In this document: positions 24,296 to 34,092 of the stretch, in pieces
How the letters are laid out: each line of letters begins with the position of its first letter
Position numbering within the stretch: position 1 is the first letter of the stretch
Assembly (NCBI RefSeq): GCF_026914265.1
Contig: NC_069124.1
Span: 54,455,888 to 54,519,887, forward strand
Length of the DNA stretch: 64,000 nt
Direction: 5' to 3'
From: Mya arenaria
Lineage: Eukaryota > Mollusca > Bivalvia > Myida > Myidae
Notes under the pieces: model-generated
Database searches by the model: none
Seen by the model: only the letters and a program-made list of their open reading frames with translations
What the model was told of the DNA's origin: nothing
Translations under genes and position numbers: made by a program

Positions 24296-25516
24296 CTATA
24301 CTTCACGTCTGATAACATCTTTTCCGATTAACTTGGACGTGTTTATTTCATTTATGGTTTTGAGACACTTTATTCCCCGCTTTTTCAATATTGCTCGTGT
24401 AAAACTCAGATAAAAAGATACCAACAGACAATATTCACAGCTCTTCTCCATTTCCAACTAATTGTCACCACAACGGAAGACGCGTTGGAGTATTTTTAAC
24501 GAATAACAGAATGTTGTAGCTCCAATGATTCCTCAGGATATCAAAATCGGGGCCGCCGTTTACTGTTGAGAACACTGTTTTATAAAAGAAAAAATACTTT
24601 AAAATGTAGGGTTTCTCTTCAAATACATGTATATACAAAAGTTAAATCCGTTTTCCACTCATTTATCTTATGGCAGACAACAATCGGTAATAAAAGCACT
24701 GTTTTCAACTTAAAACATGGTTAATAGTAGAGAAAAGTAAACCGTATCAAATATAGTATACACAATACGTTTAGTATTGAAACGAACAGACAATAGTCAC
24801 AGCTCTTCTCCATTTCCAACTAATTGTCACCACAACGGAAGACACGTTGGAGTATTTTTAACGAATAACAGAATGTTGTAGCTCCAATGATTCCTCAGGA
24901 TATCAAAATCGGGGCCGCCGTTTACTGTTGAGAACACTGTTTTATAAAAGAAAAAATACTTTAAAATGTAGGGTTTCTCTTCAAATACATGTATATACAA
25001 AAGTTAAATCCGTTTTCCACTCATTTATCTTATGGCAGACAACAATCGGTAATAAAAGCACTGTTTTCAACTTAAAACATGGTTAATAGTAGAGAAAAGT
25101 AAACCGTATCAAATATAGTATACACAATACGTTTAGCATTGAAAAAAGCATACTTCAAAAAGTTATAAACATCAACTTGATGAATAAGTGAACGGTACGG
25201 TTGAAAAGATAAGCCGGATAATTTTCAAACATATTGTTATGCAAATGTTCCACAAACAAGTCACGATTCTGATGTCAGGTTGTTTCCTGGTCTTATGGCC
25301 TATTACTCAATAAAGCAAACCAAAGCTCTCTTGCGTCCTCCCGTTTCGGACTGAACTTTGTGCATATATTGTAAAAAGATCGGTACTCTAAAAACATACA
25401 ATGATTTGTTTTAAATCATTCACAGCAAACATTTTACTCGATTTGATTACAATATTCTTATAGTACTGACTAGTCAATCGTTTGATTAGGTATAGAAATC
25501 AGTAAAATATGAAGGA

Positions 25517-25589
25517 TGGTTCCGCTGGGGCTCGAACACAGGACCTCTTGCGTGTGAAGCGAGCGTGATAACCACTACACTACGGAACC
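25517..25589 (-). tRNA. tRNA-Val(CAC), stem variants
   Basis: Full length with a CAC anticodon. One mismatch lies in the anticodon stem (CTCGC/GCAAG) and one in the T-stem. Possibly functional, possibly decaying. Confidence 0.65.
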
Positions 25590-25655
25590 GATGACCTGGT
25601 ATTTAATGCTTCTGCATATAATTAAAGCAAACGGTGTTAATCAAATAAAATTATA

Positions 25656-25727
25656 TGGAGATGCCGGGGATCGAACCCGGGGCCTTTCACATGCAAAGCG
25701 AACGCTCTACCACTGAGCCACATCCCC
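25656..25727 (-). tRNA. tRNA-Ala(TGC)
   Basis: Consensus copy. Confidence 0.93.
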
Positions 25728-26573
25728 CTTATACTTCACGTCTGATAACATCTTTTCCGATTAACTTGGACGTATTTATTTCATTTATGGTTTTGAGACA
25801 CTTTAATCCCCGCTTTTTCAATTTTGCTCGTGTAAAACTCAGAAAAAAGATACCAACAGACCATAGTCACAGCTCTTCTCCATTTCCAACTAATTGTCAC
25901 CACAACGGAAGACGCGTTTGGGTATTTTTAACGAATAACAGAATGTTGTAGCTCCAATGATTCCTCAGGATATCAAAATCGGGGCCGCCGTTTACTGTTG
26001 AGAACACTGTTTTATAAAAGAAAAATACTTTAAAATGTAGGGTTTCTCTTCAAATACATGTATATACAAAAGTTAAATCCGTTTCCCACTCATTTATCTT
26101 ATGGCAGACAACAATCGGTAATAAAAGCACTGTTTTTAACTTAAAACATGGTTTATAGTAGAGAAAAGTAAACCGTATCAAATATAGTATACACAATACG
26201 TTTAGCATTAAAAACAAGCATACTTCAAATAATTATAAACATCAACTTGATGAAGAAGTCAATGGATAAGCCGGATAATTTTCAAACATATTGTTATGCA
26301 AGTGTTCCACAAACAAGTCACGATTCTGATGTCAGGTTGTTTCCTGGTCTTATGGCCTATTACTCAATAAAGCAAACCAAAGCTCTCTTGCGCCCTCCCG
26401 TTTAGGACTGAACTTTGTGCATAAATTGTGAAAAGATCGGTACTCTAAAAAATATACAATGATTTGTTTTAACACATTCACAGCAAACATTTTACTCGAT
26501 TTGATTACAATACTCTTAATCACTGACTAGTCAATCGTTTGATTAGGTATAGAAATCAGTAAAATATGAAGGA

Positions 26574-26646
26574 TGGTTCCGCTGGGGCTTGAACCCAGGA
26601 CCTCTCAAGTGCGAAGCGAGCGTGATAACCACTACACTACGAAACC
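26574..26646 (-). pseudogene. tRNA-Val body with anticodon changed to CGC
   Basis: The anticodon loop reads TTCGCAC, so positions 34-36 are CGC, which would read the alanine codon GCG rather than GUG. The anticodon stem is weakened (CTCGC/TTGAG), and the T-loop and acceptor also carry changes. The 5' end abuts an Ala tRNA fragment with no spacer, which removes its normal upstream flank. It is most likely a dead copy at a deletion breakpoint. Confidence 0.8.
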
Positions 26647-26662
26647 ACTGAGCCACATCCCC
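26647..26662 (-). pseudogene. 5' remnant of tRNA-Ala
   Basis: Only the 5' acceptor strand and the start of the D-arm remain (GGGGATGTGGCTCAGT on the minus strand), fused directly to the neighbouring Val copy. The rest of the Ala gene and the Val-Ala spacer are deleted. The shared CCACT sequence of the two genes is a plausible breakpoint. Confidence 0.8.
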
Positions 26663-27323
26663 CAAATACTTCACGTAAGATAACATATTTTCCCATTGAC
26701 TTGGATGTGTTTATTTCATATATGGCTTTAATACACTTCATTCTCCGGTTTTTAAAATTTCGCTCGTGTAAAACTCAGACTTTTTTCCAACAGACCATAT
26801 TCACAGCTCTTCTCAATTTTCAACTTATTGTCACCACAACGGAAGACGCGTTGGAGCATTTTAAACGAATAACTGAATGATGTAGCTCCAATGATTCCTC
26901 AGGATATCAAAATCGCGGCCGCCGTTCACTGTTGAGCACACCTTTCATAGAAAAAAAGACTTTAAAATGTAGAGCTTCCCTTAAAATATATACAAAAGTT
27001 TAATCCGTTTCCACTTATCATTTATCTTACGGCAAACAACGATCGGCTATAAAAGCGCTTTTTTTCAACCTCTAACACTGTCAGGTTGTATCCTAGTCTT
27101 ATGCCATACTTCTCATTAAAGCAATCCAGAGCTCCCTTTCGCCCTCCCGTTTTGGAATGGACTTCGTGAATATGTTGTGAAAAGATCGTCATCCTAAAAA
27201 CCATACAATGACTTGTTTTAACACATTAACAGCAAACATTTAACTCGATCTTATTATAATTTTCTTAATCACTGACTAGTCAATCGCTTGATCAGGTAAA
27301 GAATTACGTAAAATGAAGAAGAA

Positions 27324-27396
27324 TGGTTCCGCTGGGTCTCGAACCCAGGACCTCTCGCGTGTGAAGCGAGAGTAATAACCACTACACTACGGAACC
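27324..27396 (-). tRNA. tRNA-Val(CAC), last unit
   Basis: Full length with a CAC anticodon and paired acceptor and anticodon stems. It differs in the D-stem region (TATTACT for TATCACG) and by one T-loop base. It closes the array together with the Ala gene at 27468. Confidence 0.75.
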
Positions 27397-27467
27397 GACG
27401 ATATGGACATTTTATGTTTAGATAAATTTCCAATTTAACCAAACTATGTTTATCAAATAAAATTATG

Positions 27468-27539
27468 TGGAGATGCCGGGGATCGAACCCGGGGCCTTTC
27501 ACATGCAAAGCGAACGCTCTACCACTGAGCCACATCCCC
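27468..27539 (-). tRNA. tRNA-Ala(TGC), last unit
   Basis: Consensus copy. The sequence to its right no longer follows the array spacer for more than about 160 bases, so this is the array edge. Confidence 0.92.
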
Positions 27540-27699
27540 AATTTAGTTCACAAATGATAACAACTTTTCAGATAAACTAGGACGAGTTTATTTCAGTGGT
27601 GGTGTTAATATTGCGATACGTGACAAATGTTGAGCGTTTTTAACAGATAAACCTGAGTTTCTTCATTCATACAATTATGGAAGTGATCCGCAAGTTGTT

Positions 27700-27890
27700 T
27701 CTAAGTCTTACAGCTTACTACTCAATAAAACAATCCAGGGCTCTCTTGCGCCCAGTTCAATTGTGCCGACAGCTGATACGAATTTCTCAAATCCTCTTCC
27801 TGGGTAGAAACCAGTACTAACTAGTGTCAGTTTTGAGAGGCCAGTCAAGGGTACTCCTAGTACGGATCGACTGGGCAACTTTCCCACCAA
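27700..27890 (-). repeat. SINE-like fragment
   Basis: On the minus strand the segment runs through GTTAGTACTGGTTTCTACCC and AGGAAGAGGATTTGAG. These resemble, from memory, the conserved internal part of tRNA-derived SINEs in molluscs. No clear Pol III box is attached, so this may be a truncated copy. Confidence 0.3.
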
Positions 27891-28120
27891 ACAAGCAAAT
27901 CAAGCAATAAATGTAAAAACAAAATTAATAAAATTACATGTATATCATTTAATTTTATCCTATTATTAGTTTTTTGGTGTTTATAGTTCATTCCTAAATA
28001 TAGTTCATATGTTTAAAAAAATAGCCATAAATCGGCTATTACTTGACACTGTTTTGATAACCATTTATTTGGGTATGTACATTTTAATAAGCTTTAACCA
28101 TTAATAAATGCGTATTATAC

Positions 28121-28852
28121 GCTATTACAATTAAAATCAAAGCGCTAAAAGCGTTGGCAGGCTTTCGACCTTCAACGGTTTGTGAGTACAGTCATGTAAT
28201 GCCGAATGGAGAGGAAAGAGTGTGAAGATTTTTTAGTTTGTCTCAGGAATTTCAGCCCAAAGTCTTGAGCATATTGCATATGCATATTTATAAACCACTG
28301 ATATAAATCTGCTCGCTTTGTCCACGAGTGACATAGGTTGAGGGCAATATTAAGATAAATCAATACATACAGGGAATAAATAGTATGAGGGTCATTCGAT
28401 CCAGAGAAATTTTGCGCGAGGTTACTGTCATTGAAGAAAGAGACCTAAAACATAAACTTTATTATCATGTTCAATGCATTGTGTATGATATGCATTGTAT
28501 TAGGTTAAGCGCTTACCCTGATAGTAAATTTACTAAAAATGCATACAAGCTGTATCCCTGGCAGTGCATTGTTTATGAAACCGAAATTCCAAGTACGGTT
28601 TCATATGCAATTGAGAATTACTTCATAAGTTTGTTATTGTTTCCACATATTATTTAATATAGTATTGAGCATTTCAAGTCACTGATTGTCAATGGTTTGG
28701 ATTTAATTGAGTATTAGCATAAAAGTATAAAGGAATTAATGAGCATGCTTATTCTATCTTTAGATGTTTATGTTTATTTGTTTTACAATAATACGACTAT
28801 ACTCACAAGCCGAAAGCCTTTCAACGCTTTAAGCGCTTTGATTAGTAATAGC
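28121..28852. mobile_element. Non-autonomous terminal-inverted-repeat element, 732 bp
   Basis: The ends match in inverted orientation over about 55 bases: GCTATTAC, then ATCAAAGCGCT, AAAGCGTT, AGGCTTTCG and TTTGTGAGTA on the left; on the right the reverse complement starts GCTATTACTAATCAAAGCGC. The interior has one 90-residue frame (28385-28657, plus) without recognisable motifs, probably fortuitous. Target duplication is not clear. Confidence 0.6.
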
Positions 28853-29126
28853 CCTTCTTATAACTTTCCTTTTTACAAAACACTTTACCTCTTATTGTTT
28901 ATTATTTGCCACATGTAAAAAATAAACAGTTGAGCCAATGTGTAAGTATCAGTATTGATGTCTCTAACAAACTTATAGTTTATTCACTGACAAGAATGAG
29001 GTCAGCATTCGATTTCTGACGAGTTTAATAGCGTTGGTACTGTGGTGCTTGAGTATTTATGCTGGGGCACGTGGTTCATATAACTTGAAAATTGTTTATA
29101 AAAACTTTCTTAAAGATATGCATACA
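28853..29126. other. No feature seen
   Basis: AT-rich sequence between two dispersed elements; nothing recognised. Confidence 0.4.
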
Positions 29127-29534
29127 GGGGTGGATCCAGCTTTGGACGTTAACTTGAGGCGGCGCACTTCGCAAATAGGCTCTAAACCAGTCATTGAGGA
29201 GATAGATAGATATATAGATAGATTTATTTCAGAAATAAAATGTACATAACATGGCATTTAAATACATGATAAAAATACAAATAAATACATGCATCCATGT
29301 TAAAACCACATTACATTGCTAAGGATAACACAAAAAAAGATTAAAAATCCCTTATTTCCATTGTGGTCCTTATTATATTAAATGGTTGACATAGGAAGAC
29401 ATTTTAGAGCATTATAAAATGAAATATTATACCATAAAGTTTGCTTTATAATGAAAAACATAAGAGTATGTACTCTGATAAATCTATCTAAGACATAATT
29501 ACAAAAATTATATAGGAATAAAAGAGTAACAGTC

Positions 29535-29939
29535 CTAGTCCAACAAGTGTGTCTTAATAGAGGACTTATACTTATTCAAGGTTTTGATCTTTCTTAAATC
29601 ATGTGGTAAATTGTTCCATAATGAACACCCACGGTAGGCAAATGACTTTTTACCAAAACTGTTGACCTTTGGGTAAGAATAGCGTCCACTATCAACGAAA
29701 GTACATGTATCTTCACTATTGGTCGTAGTTGACACTCTAAACCTAGTGATATAATTGTGTGCAGTACTCACAGGAATAAAATGTTCCATCATATAGGAAG
29801 GGGCTGTTTTAGTATGTATTTTAAAAACATGACAGAGAGTTATAAAGTCTACTCTTTTTGCTACGGGTAACCAGTTTAAAGTGGTGAACTGTTCCATGCC
29901 AATATGGGATCTAAAATCTAAATTTAAAATAAACCTCAT
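29535..29939 (-). pseudogene. LINE C-terminal region
   Basis: A 134-residue frame holds LNWLPVAKRVDFITLCHVFK, TAPSYM, FGKKSFAYRGCSLWNNLPHD and SSIKTHLLD. This region follows the reverse transcriptase in CR1/L2/Rex-type elements. It ends at the normal stop shortly before the 3' tail and is the best preserved part of the copy. Confidence 0.75.
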
Positions 29940-31128
29940 AATTTTGTTCTGGTAACCTGTAGCTTGTTTCGCAAGTCCTGGGTAATGGAATTAAACCAGA
30001 CAGTAGAAGTAAAATCAAAATGGCACTGCATAATGGACATAAGTAGCAGCCTTTTAGTGTTTTTGTTAAGGAATTCTCGTTTCCTATACAGAAACTTGAG
30101 TCTTGCATTAGCCTTTTTGATGACTGACATAGCCATGTCTTCAAAAGATAAGGAGTTAACAATAGTTGCACGAAGGTACTTTACTGAACTTTTAGCTACA
30201 ATGGGAACTCCTTTACAGGTGACATTGAGACCACCTTGTGATTTCAGCCTTTGCTTAGACCCAAGTAGAATTGTTTCTGTCTTGCCTAAGTGCAATGAAA
30301 GTTTATTACATATAAGCCACTCACTTACACTTTCCAATTCATTGGAGATGGCACATTCTATTTCATCTTTATGTTTACCAGGAACTAGAATTGCACAGTC
30401 ATCCGCATACAAGAGCAACTTATGCTTTACAACTGCTGGCATATCATTTAGCTGTATTAAAAAAGGAGTAGACCTAAAATGGACCCGTTATATTTGCTTG
30501 TGAAGAAAATGTACCTGAGACAGATACTTACTGGTGCCTGTCGGACAAATATGATGAAAACCATCTAACAGTTGATTCATTTAATCCAATAGCTCCAAGT
30601 TTCAATAACAGTATACTATGATTGACTGTATCAACAGCTTTCTGAAGGTCTAACAGGGCCATACCAACAAGGTGTCCTTTTTCCATATTAAAACGAATAA
30701 AATCTGTCAAATGAAGAAGACATGTTTCAGTAGAGAATTTGCGCCTGAAACTAGATTGATAATTAAATAAAAGTTCATTATTGGTCAGATAATCTTCAAC
30801 TTGGTCATAAATAACTTTCTCCAATATCTTAGATACAATACTTAAAATAGAGACGGTAGTTGCCAACTTCTGTTTTGTCATTTTTCTTGAACAAAGGGAC
30901 AACGCGTGCAGACTTCAAGTCGGCTGGCACCACGCCCTGAATAAATGACAAATAAATGATATGGGAGAGATGATGTGCGATGCAGTTTGCAGCATCCTTT
31001 ATAAATTTTGAGGGGATACCATCAAGTCCAGTGGGCTTGTTGGAGCTAAGACTGTTCAAGTATTTTAAAACTTTGCATTCAGGCACAACTGAAATACCAT
31101 AGCTGTTTGGTTTGACATCCTTAGACAA
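29936..31128 (-). pseudogene. LINE reverse transcriptase domain, broken
   Basis: In order on the minus strand come NKPTGLDGIPSKFIKDAAN and VVPLFKKND (31128-30880), then VSILSIVSKILEKVIYDQ, the palm motif with the first aspartate in ALLDLQKAVDTVNHSIL (30902-30528), and finally LLLYADDCAILV with the catalytic YADD (30442-29936). At least two frame changes separate these pieces. The domain would copy element RNA at a nicked target site. Confidence 0.85.
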
Positions 31129-31692
31129 ATAATATTGTGAGACAAAATTTCTTCCAAACTTGTTAACACACTTTTGTTAATTTATCAACGAGATTTGCAG
31201 CAACAGATTGTAAAATGAGTTAAACTTTTCGGCAACCTTCAATTTATCAAAACAAATTTCATCACTTATGTTTAAGCCAACACTACAAGTATATTGACTT
31301 TTCTTGGAAGGTAAGCCTAGCTGTTTAAGACTATTCCATAAAGATTTTGAATCATTTTTATTACTTTCAAGAGAGATTTTAAAATAGTTTTTCTTTGCTT
31401 TTGCAATGCAACTTTGAGCCTTATTTCTCAAATTTCTAAACAGACATAAATTTTCTTCAGTTTAACAACTTTTGTAATTATAAAAAGCTTTATCTCTGTC
31501 ATCTATGCATTGAAGAACTTCACTATCAATCCATGCCTCTGTTCTCTGCTTAATACGGACCTATTTCACTGGAGCAAAATAATTTAGATTTGGTAAAAAG
31601 ATAGACTTAAAATTGTTCCAGGCAAAATTTACATCATCAGAAAATAAAACATTACTCCAATCAGATCCAATCAGACTTTGTTGAAATGCTTC

Positions 31693-32220
31693 TTAATTGT
31701 AATTCTTCAAAGATCTTGCTTTAACAGAATTATGTTTTCCAATAAAATCACGTGTTACTTTTCTAGTACAATAGGTCATCAAATGGTCACTAATACAACA
31801 ATCAATAACACCACTTTGTGATCTAAGTTGAGAATCAGACACCAAAATCAGGTCAATGGTAGTAGATGACTCAGCACCAATTCTGGTGTGATCATTTATC
31901 ATAGATCACAAAAATAGTTCAAAGCTTTGACCAAAGGACATTTGCGGGTTGATGATACATTGGTATTAAAATCGCATAAAAGAATTGTTTCAAAAACATT
32001 ACAACTAGGACATGATAAAATAATGGACTAAAACGTCATAAAAGTCTGTTTGTTTTGGTGGACGGTATAAAACACCACATAGAATAGGTTTTGTTCTTGG
32101 TAAAATTATATCTATAAAAGTTGCTTCCAGATCTTCATGGATAAGGTCATCACGAATGTTGAAGGTAATGTCACTTCTAATATAGATGAACACACCTCCA
32201 CCATGCCGATTTCGGTCTTT
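31693..32220 (-). pseudogene. LINE endonuclease domain, partial and broken
   Basis: The frame near 32190 reads RHGGGVFIYIRSDI and then CGVLYRPPKQ, both typical of the APE-type endonuclease of LINEs. A later frame (31693-31902) has TTIDLILVSD and ISDH, matching the C-terminal active-site region with its SDH motif. The N-terminal part is missing and about 100 bases between the two pieces are out of frame. Confidence 0.75.
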
Positions 32221-32447
32221 CCGCTGGATAACGTAGTTGTTTATTAAAAATCAGAGAGGAGGGAGGGGGATTGTGGTCCTCACCGTGGAAAAATGGTTAC
32301 ATGTTGTATAAAATGTTGCGTTTGTTACATATATAATTTATTCATGATTGGTCTGGCTTATTTACATGTAATGTTCACTTGGGTAACTGCCTTTCTATGG
32401 GGGGGGGGGGGGGGGTGCGCTCTCGCACCCTCCCTAGATACGCTTGT

Positions 32448-33204
32448 GGTATTGATACATTCAAATGTACTTACCTTTAATAATCTCTCTTTCAAAGTAT
32501 TGTTGGTGAAAATGACCGAGATCTCCCAAAAGAAAGTGTGTAATTAAGTCTACATCGTTTCTTCTATTGATACGCCTAATGTAATAAGACTAGAAACCAG
32601 CAAAGGAATATGTCAATATTATTCCAAAGATTAATTTTCTAATTTTCTCTAAGGCCGAAACTCATCATTTCCTGCAGAAGAAATGTTTAGTAGTGTCTAT
32701 TAGATGATTGCATTACAGTATTGATTAGTGAGCAGAGCGGAGAACAAGCGTTTTAGCGAGTATGATGATTACTCTCAGCCATCCAAGCCCGCCGTGGTAG
32801 ATTCGCGAGATTGTCATAGTAGAGACACAGGCAAATATCGCGAGATTATTTTCAGCTTGATTTCATTATGGACTTGACATTGGGGAGAAATGAAATTCTG
32901 CCGGATATTCCCAAGGGTCAGTTTTCTGAGGCAATCCGAAGAATGCAATGTTGATAAAGCAGTATTTAGCAATAGATCGACGCCTTTTCTATGGAAATTA
33001 ATATCTTCCCTTCACATATACTCTGTAAAGAAGATGACAATCTCAGACAAAATCAACGAGATGGATAAAAAGTGTACATATCTGACGAAACAGAGTATAA
33101 CATAGAAGGAAATCTAGGATGACGCTGAATATGATGCCAAATGTACACTAATATAGTACTTGTAATTAAGACAACCGGTATCCGGCATTTATACCCTACG
33201 CAAG
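32448..33204. other. No gene recognised
   Basis: Mixed sequence with a 71-residue frame (32890-33105, plus) that I do not recognise. It is slightly GC-richer around 32760-32840. No splice or domain evidence. Confidence 0.35.
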
Positions 33205-33350
33205 ACGTGTATTCATACAGCAGCTTAAGTCATTTCCTAACTTAATAGTCACTTTCCTATTTTAAGTGTATCATTGGCCAAATGGTATAAATAATTAGGA
33301 GATCGAGTTAAGTTAATAAATGACTTAAAAAGTTTTATGAATATCGGCCC
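33205..33350. mobile_element. Small inverted-repeat element
   Basis: ATTCATACAGCAGCTTAAGT on the left pairs with the reverse complement of the right arm, which reads TTCATAAAACTTTTTAAGTC, and both arms continue into CATTT and AACTTAA. The roughly 130 bp between 33211 and 33342 would fold into an imperfect hairpin, as MITEs do. Confidence 0.5.
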
Positions 33351-33751
33351 TGATCTCCAGAATACGCATTATGCCCTAAAACTTGGTAGACGACAAGACG
33401 AAATTGGATTAACATCTGAATAAAAATAGGCTATTTTTCAAATGTACGTTGTAAAAAGCTCAACTTGCATAGCTTGAAAACCGAGAACCGACCTTGAATG
33501 CAACAATCATTTTTGTTTTTACTATTTAAATCGACGATTTGAACTAAAGCTGAACTGGGGCGGAAAAGGACGTGAGGACGGTTCGGTACAAATATTTATG
33601 GGAAAAGCTACAAAAACAAGGTCAGTGGCAAAAAGTTAACATAAACCCGGTTTAATGGCACTGGGTAAACGCCAAAGACATAGAGCATAAAATCACAAAC
33701 AAGAAACATGAAAGAACAGCACAAAACTCCACAAACAGCATAGTGCATACA

Positions 33752-33754
<3 letters not shown>

Positions 33755-33834
<80 letters not shown>
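33755..33834. repeat. (TA)40 dinucleotide repeat
   Basis: An uninterrupted TA alternation of about 80 bases. Confidence 0.98.
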
Positions 33835-33839
<5 letters not shown>

Positions 33840-34092
33840 GGTATGTTTATCAAGGATTGCTAGGTACCGCCTTGGAACGGTCAGTAAACTGTTAATTTAC
33901 TGGGGGTTTAAACCATTTTGTGTTCACAACCTCACTCTTATCCCAGCAATCCTGAATAAGGTAGCAACGTAAATGGTTGAAAGTCATCAAATGTTCAGGT
34001 GTTTCTTACAACAATTGTCTTGTTATTGTCATAATCAAAACCATGTGCACCGTCCCATTCGCTTGTCACTCGTTCAACAATGTTAAGGGATA

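Larger units (their letters stand above)
17880..24951. repeat. Tandem duplication of a 3,536 bp block within the tRNA array
   Basis: The segment from about 17.88 to 21.41 kb recurs 3,536 bp to the right. All six tRNA loci in it (18436, 18575, 19504, 19643, 20549, 20688) have counterparts at exactly +3,536 with the same private variants. The two ORF pairs I compared across it also have identical translations. Each copy ends with the same truncated spacer junction (about 21249 and 24785). The break lies between about 17.83 and 17.93 kb, where similarity to the second copy starts. Confidence 0.9.
14149..27539 (-). repeat. Tandem array of Val-Ala tRNA units, about 1.07 kb each
   Basis: Twelve further units repeat in tandem from here. 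In each, reading the minus strand, tRNA-Ala comes first, then roughly 66-71 bases, then tRNA-Val, then a spacer of about 870 bases before the next pair. Val-to-Val distances are mostly 1,045-1,081 bp, with outliers of 1,423 and 1,432 bp (extra partial spacers from about 21249 and 24785) and 750 bp (deletion at 26646). The spacers are as conserved as the genes, as expected for arrays homogenised by unequal crossing-over. Both genes have TTTT soon after their 3' ends, so they are probably transcribed separately. Confidence 0.92.
29205..32243 (-). mobile_element. Degraded non-LTR retrotransposon (CR1/L2-like LINE), 5'-truncated
   Basis: Reading the minus strand, endonuclease, reverse transcriptase and a C-terminal domain appear in the usual order across about 3 kb. 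The start falls inside the endonuclease domain, as with 5'-truncated reverse transcription. The 3' end after 29535 is a short AT-rich tail ending in an ATCT microsatellite near 29205-29230, a tail type known in L2/CR1 relatives. The reading frame is broken several times, so the copy is dead. The C-terminal LNWLPV and LWNNLPHDLR motifs are typical of the CR1/L2/Rex group; the exact clade is not certain. Confidence 0.85.
29127..32447. repeat. Short dispersed repeat split by a LINE
   Basis: The left piece starts ACAGGGGTGGATCCAGC and passes through GAGGCGGCGCAC. The right piece has a G-run at 32400-32415, GTGCGCTCTCGCACC and CCCTCCCTAGATACGC. The copy near 49300-49501 holds the same motifs in one block of about 200 bp (G-run, CACACC, GCGCCGCC, GGATCCGCCCCTG), which suggests that the LINE inserted into a repeat of this family. 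Confidence 0.4.

Noticed and set aside
6148-27539. Ala-Val pairs as dicistronic tRNA transcripts
   Set aside because: A TTTT run follows the Ala gene within about ten bases, before the Val gene, so separate Pol III transcripts are more likely.
29964-30503. 179-residue plus frame
   Set aside because: It is the antisense of the LINE reverse transcriptase, which has YADD and other motifs on the minus strand.
33608-33853. 81-residue frame with Ile-Tyr repeats
   Set aside because: It is the translated (TA)40 tract.
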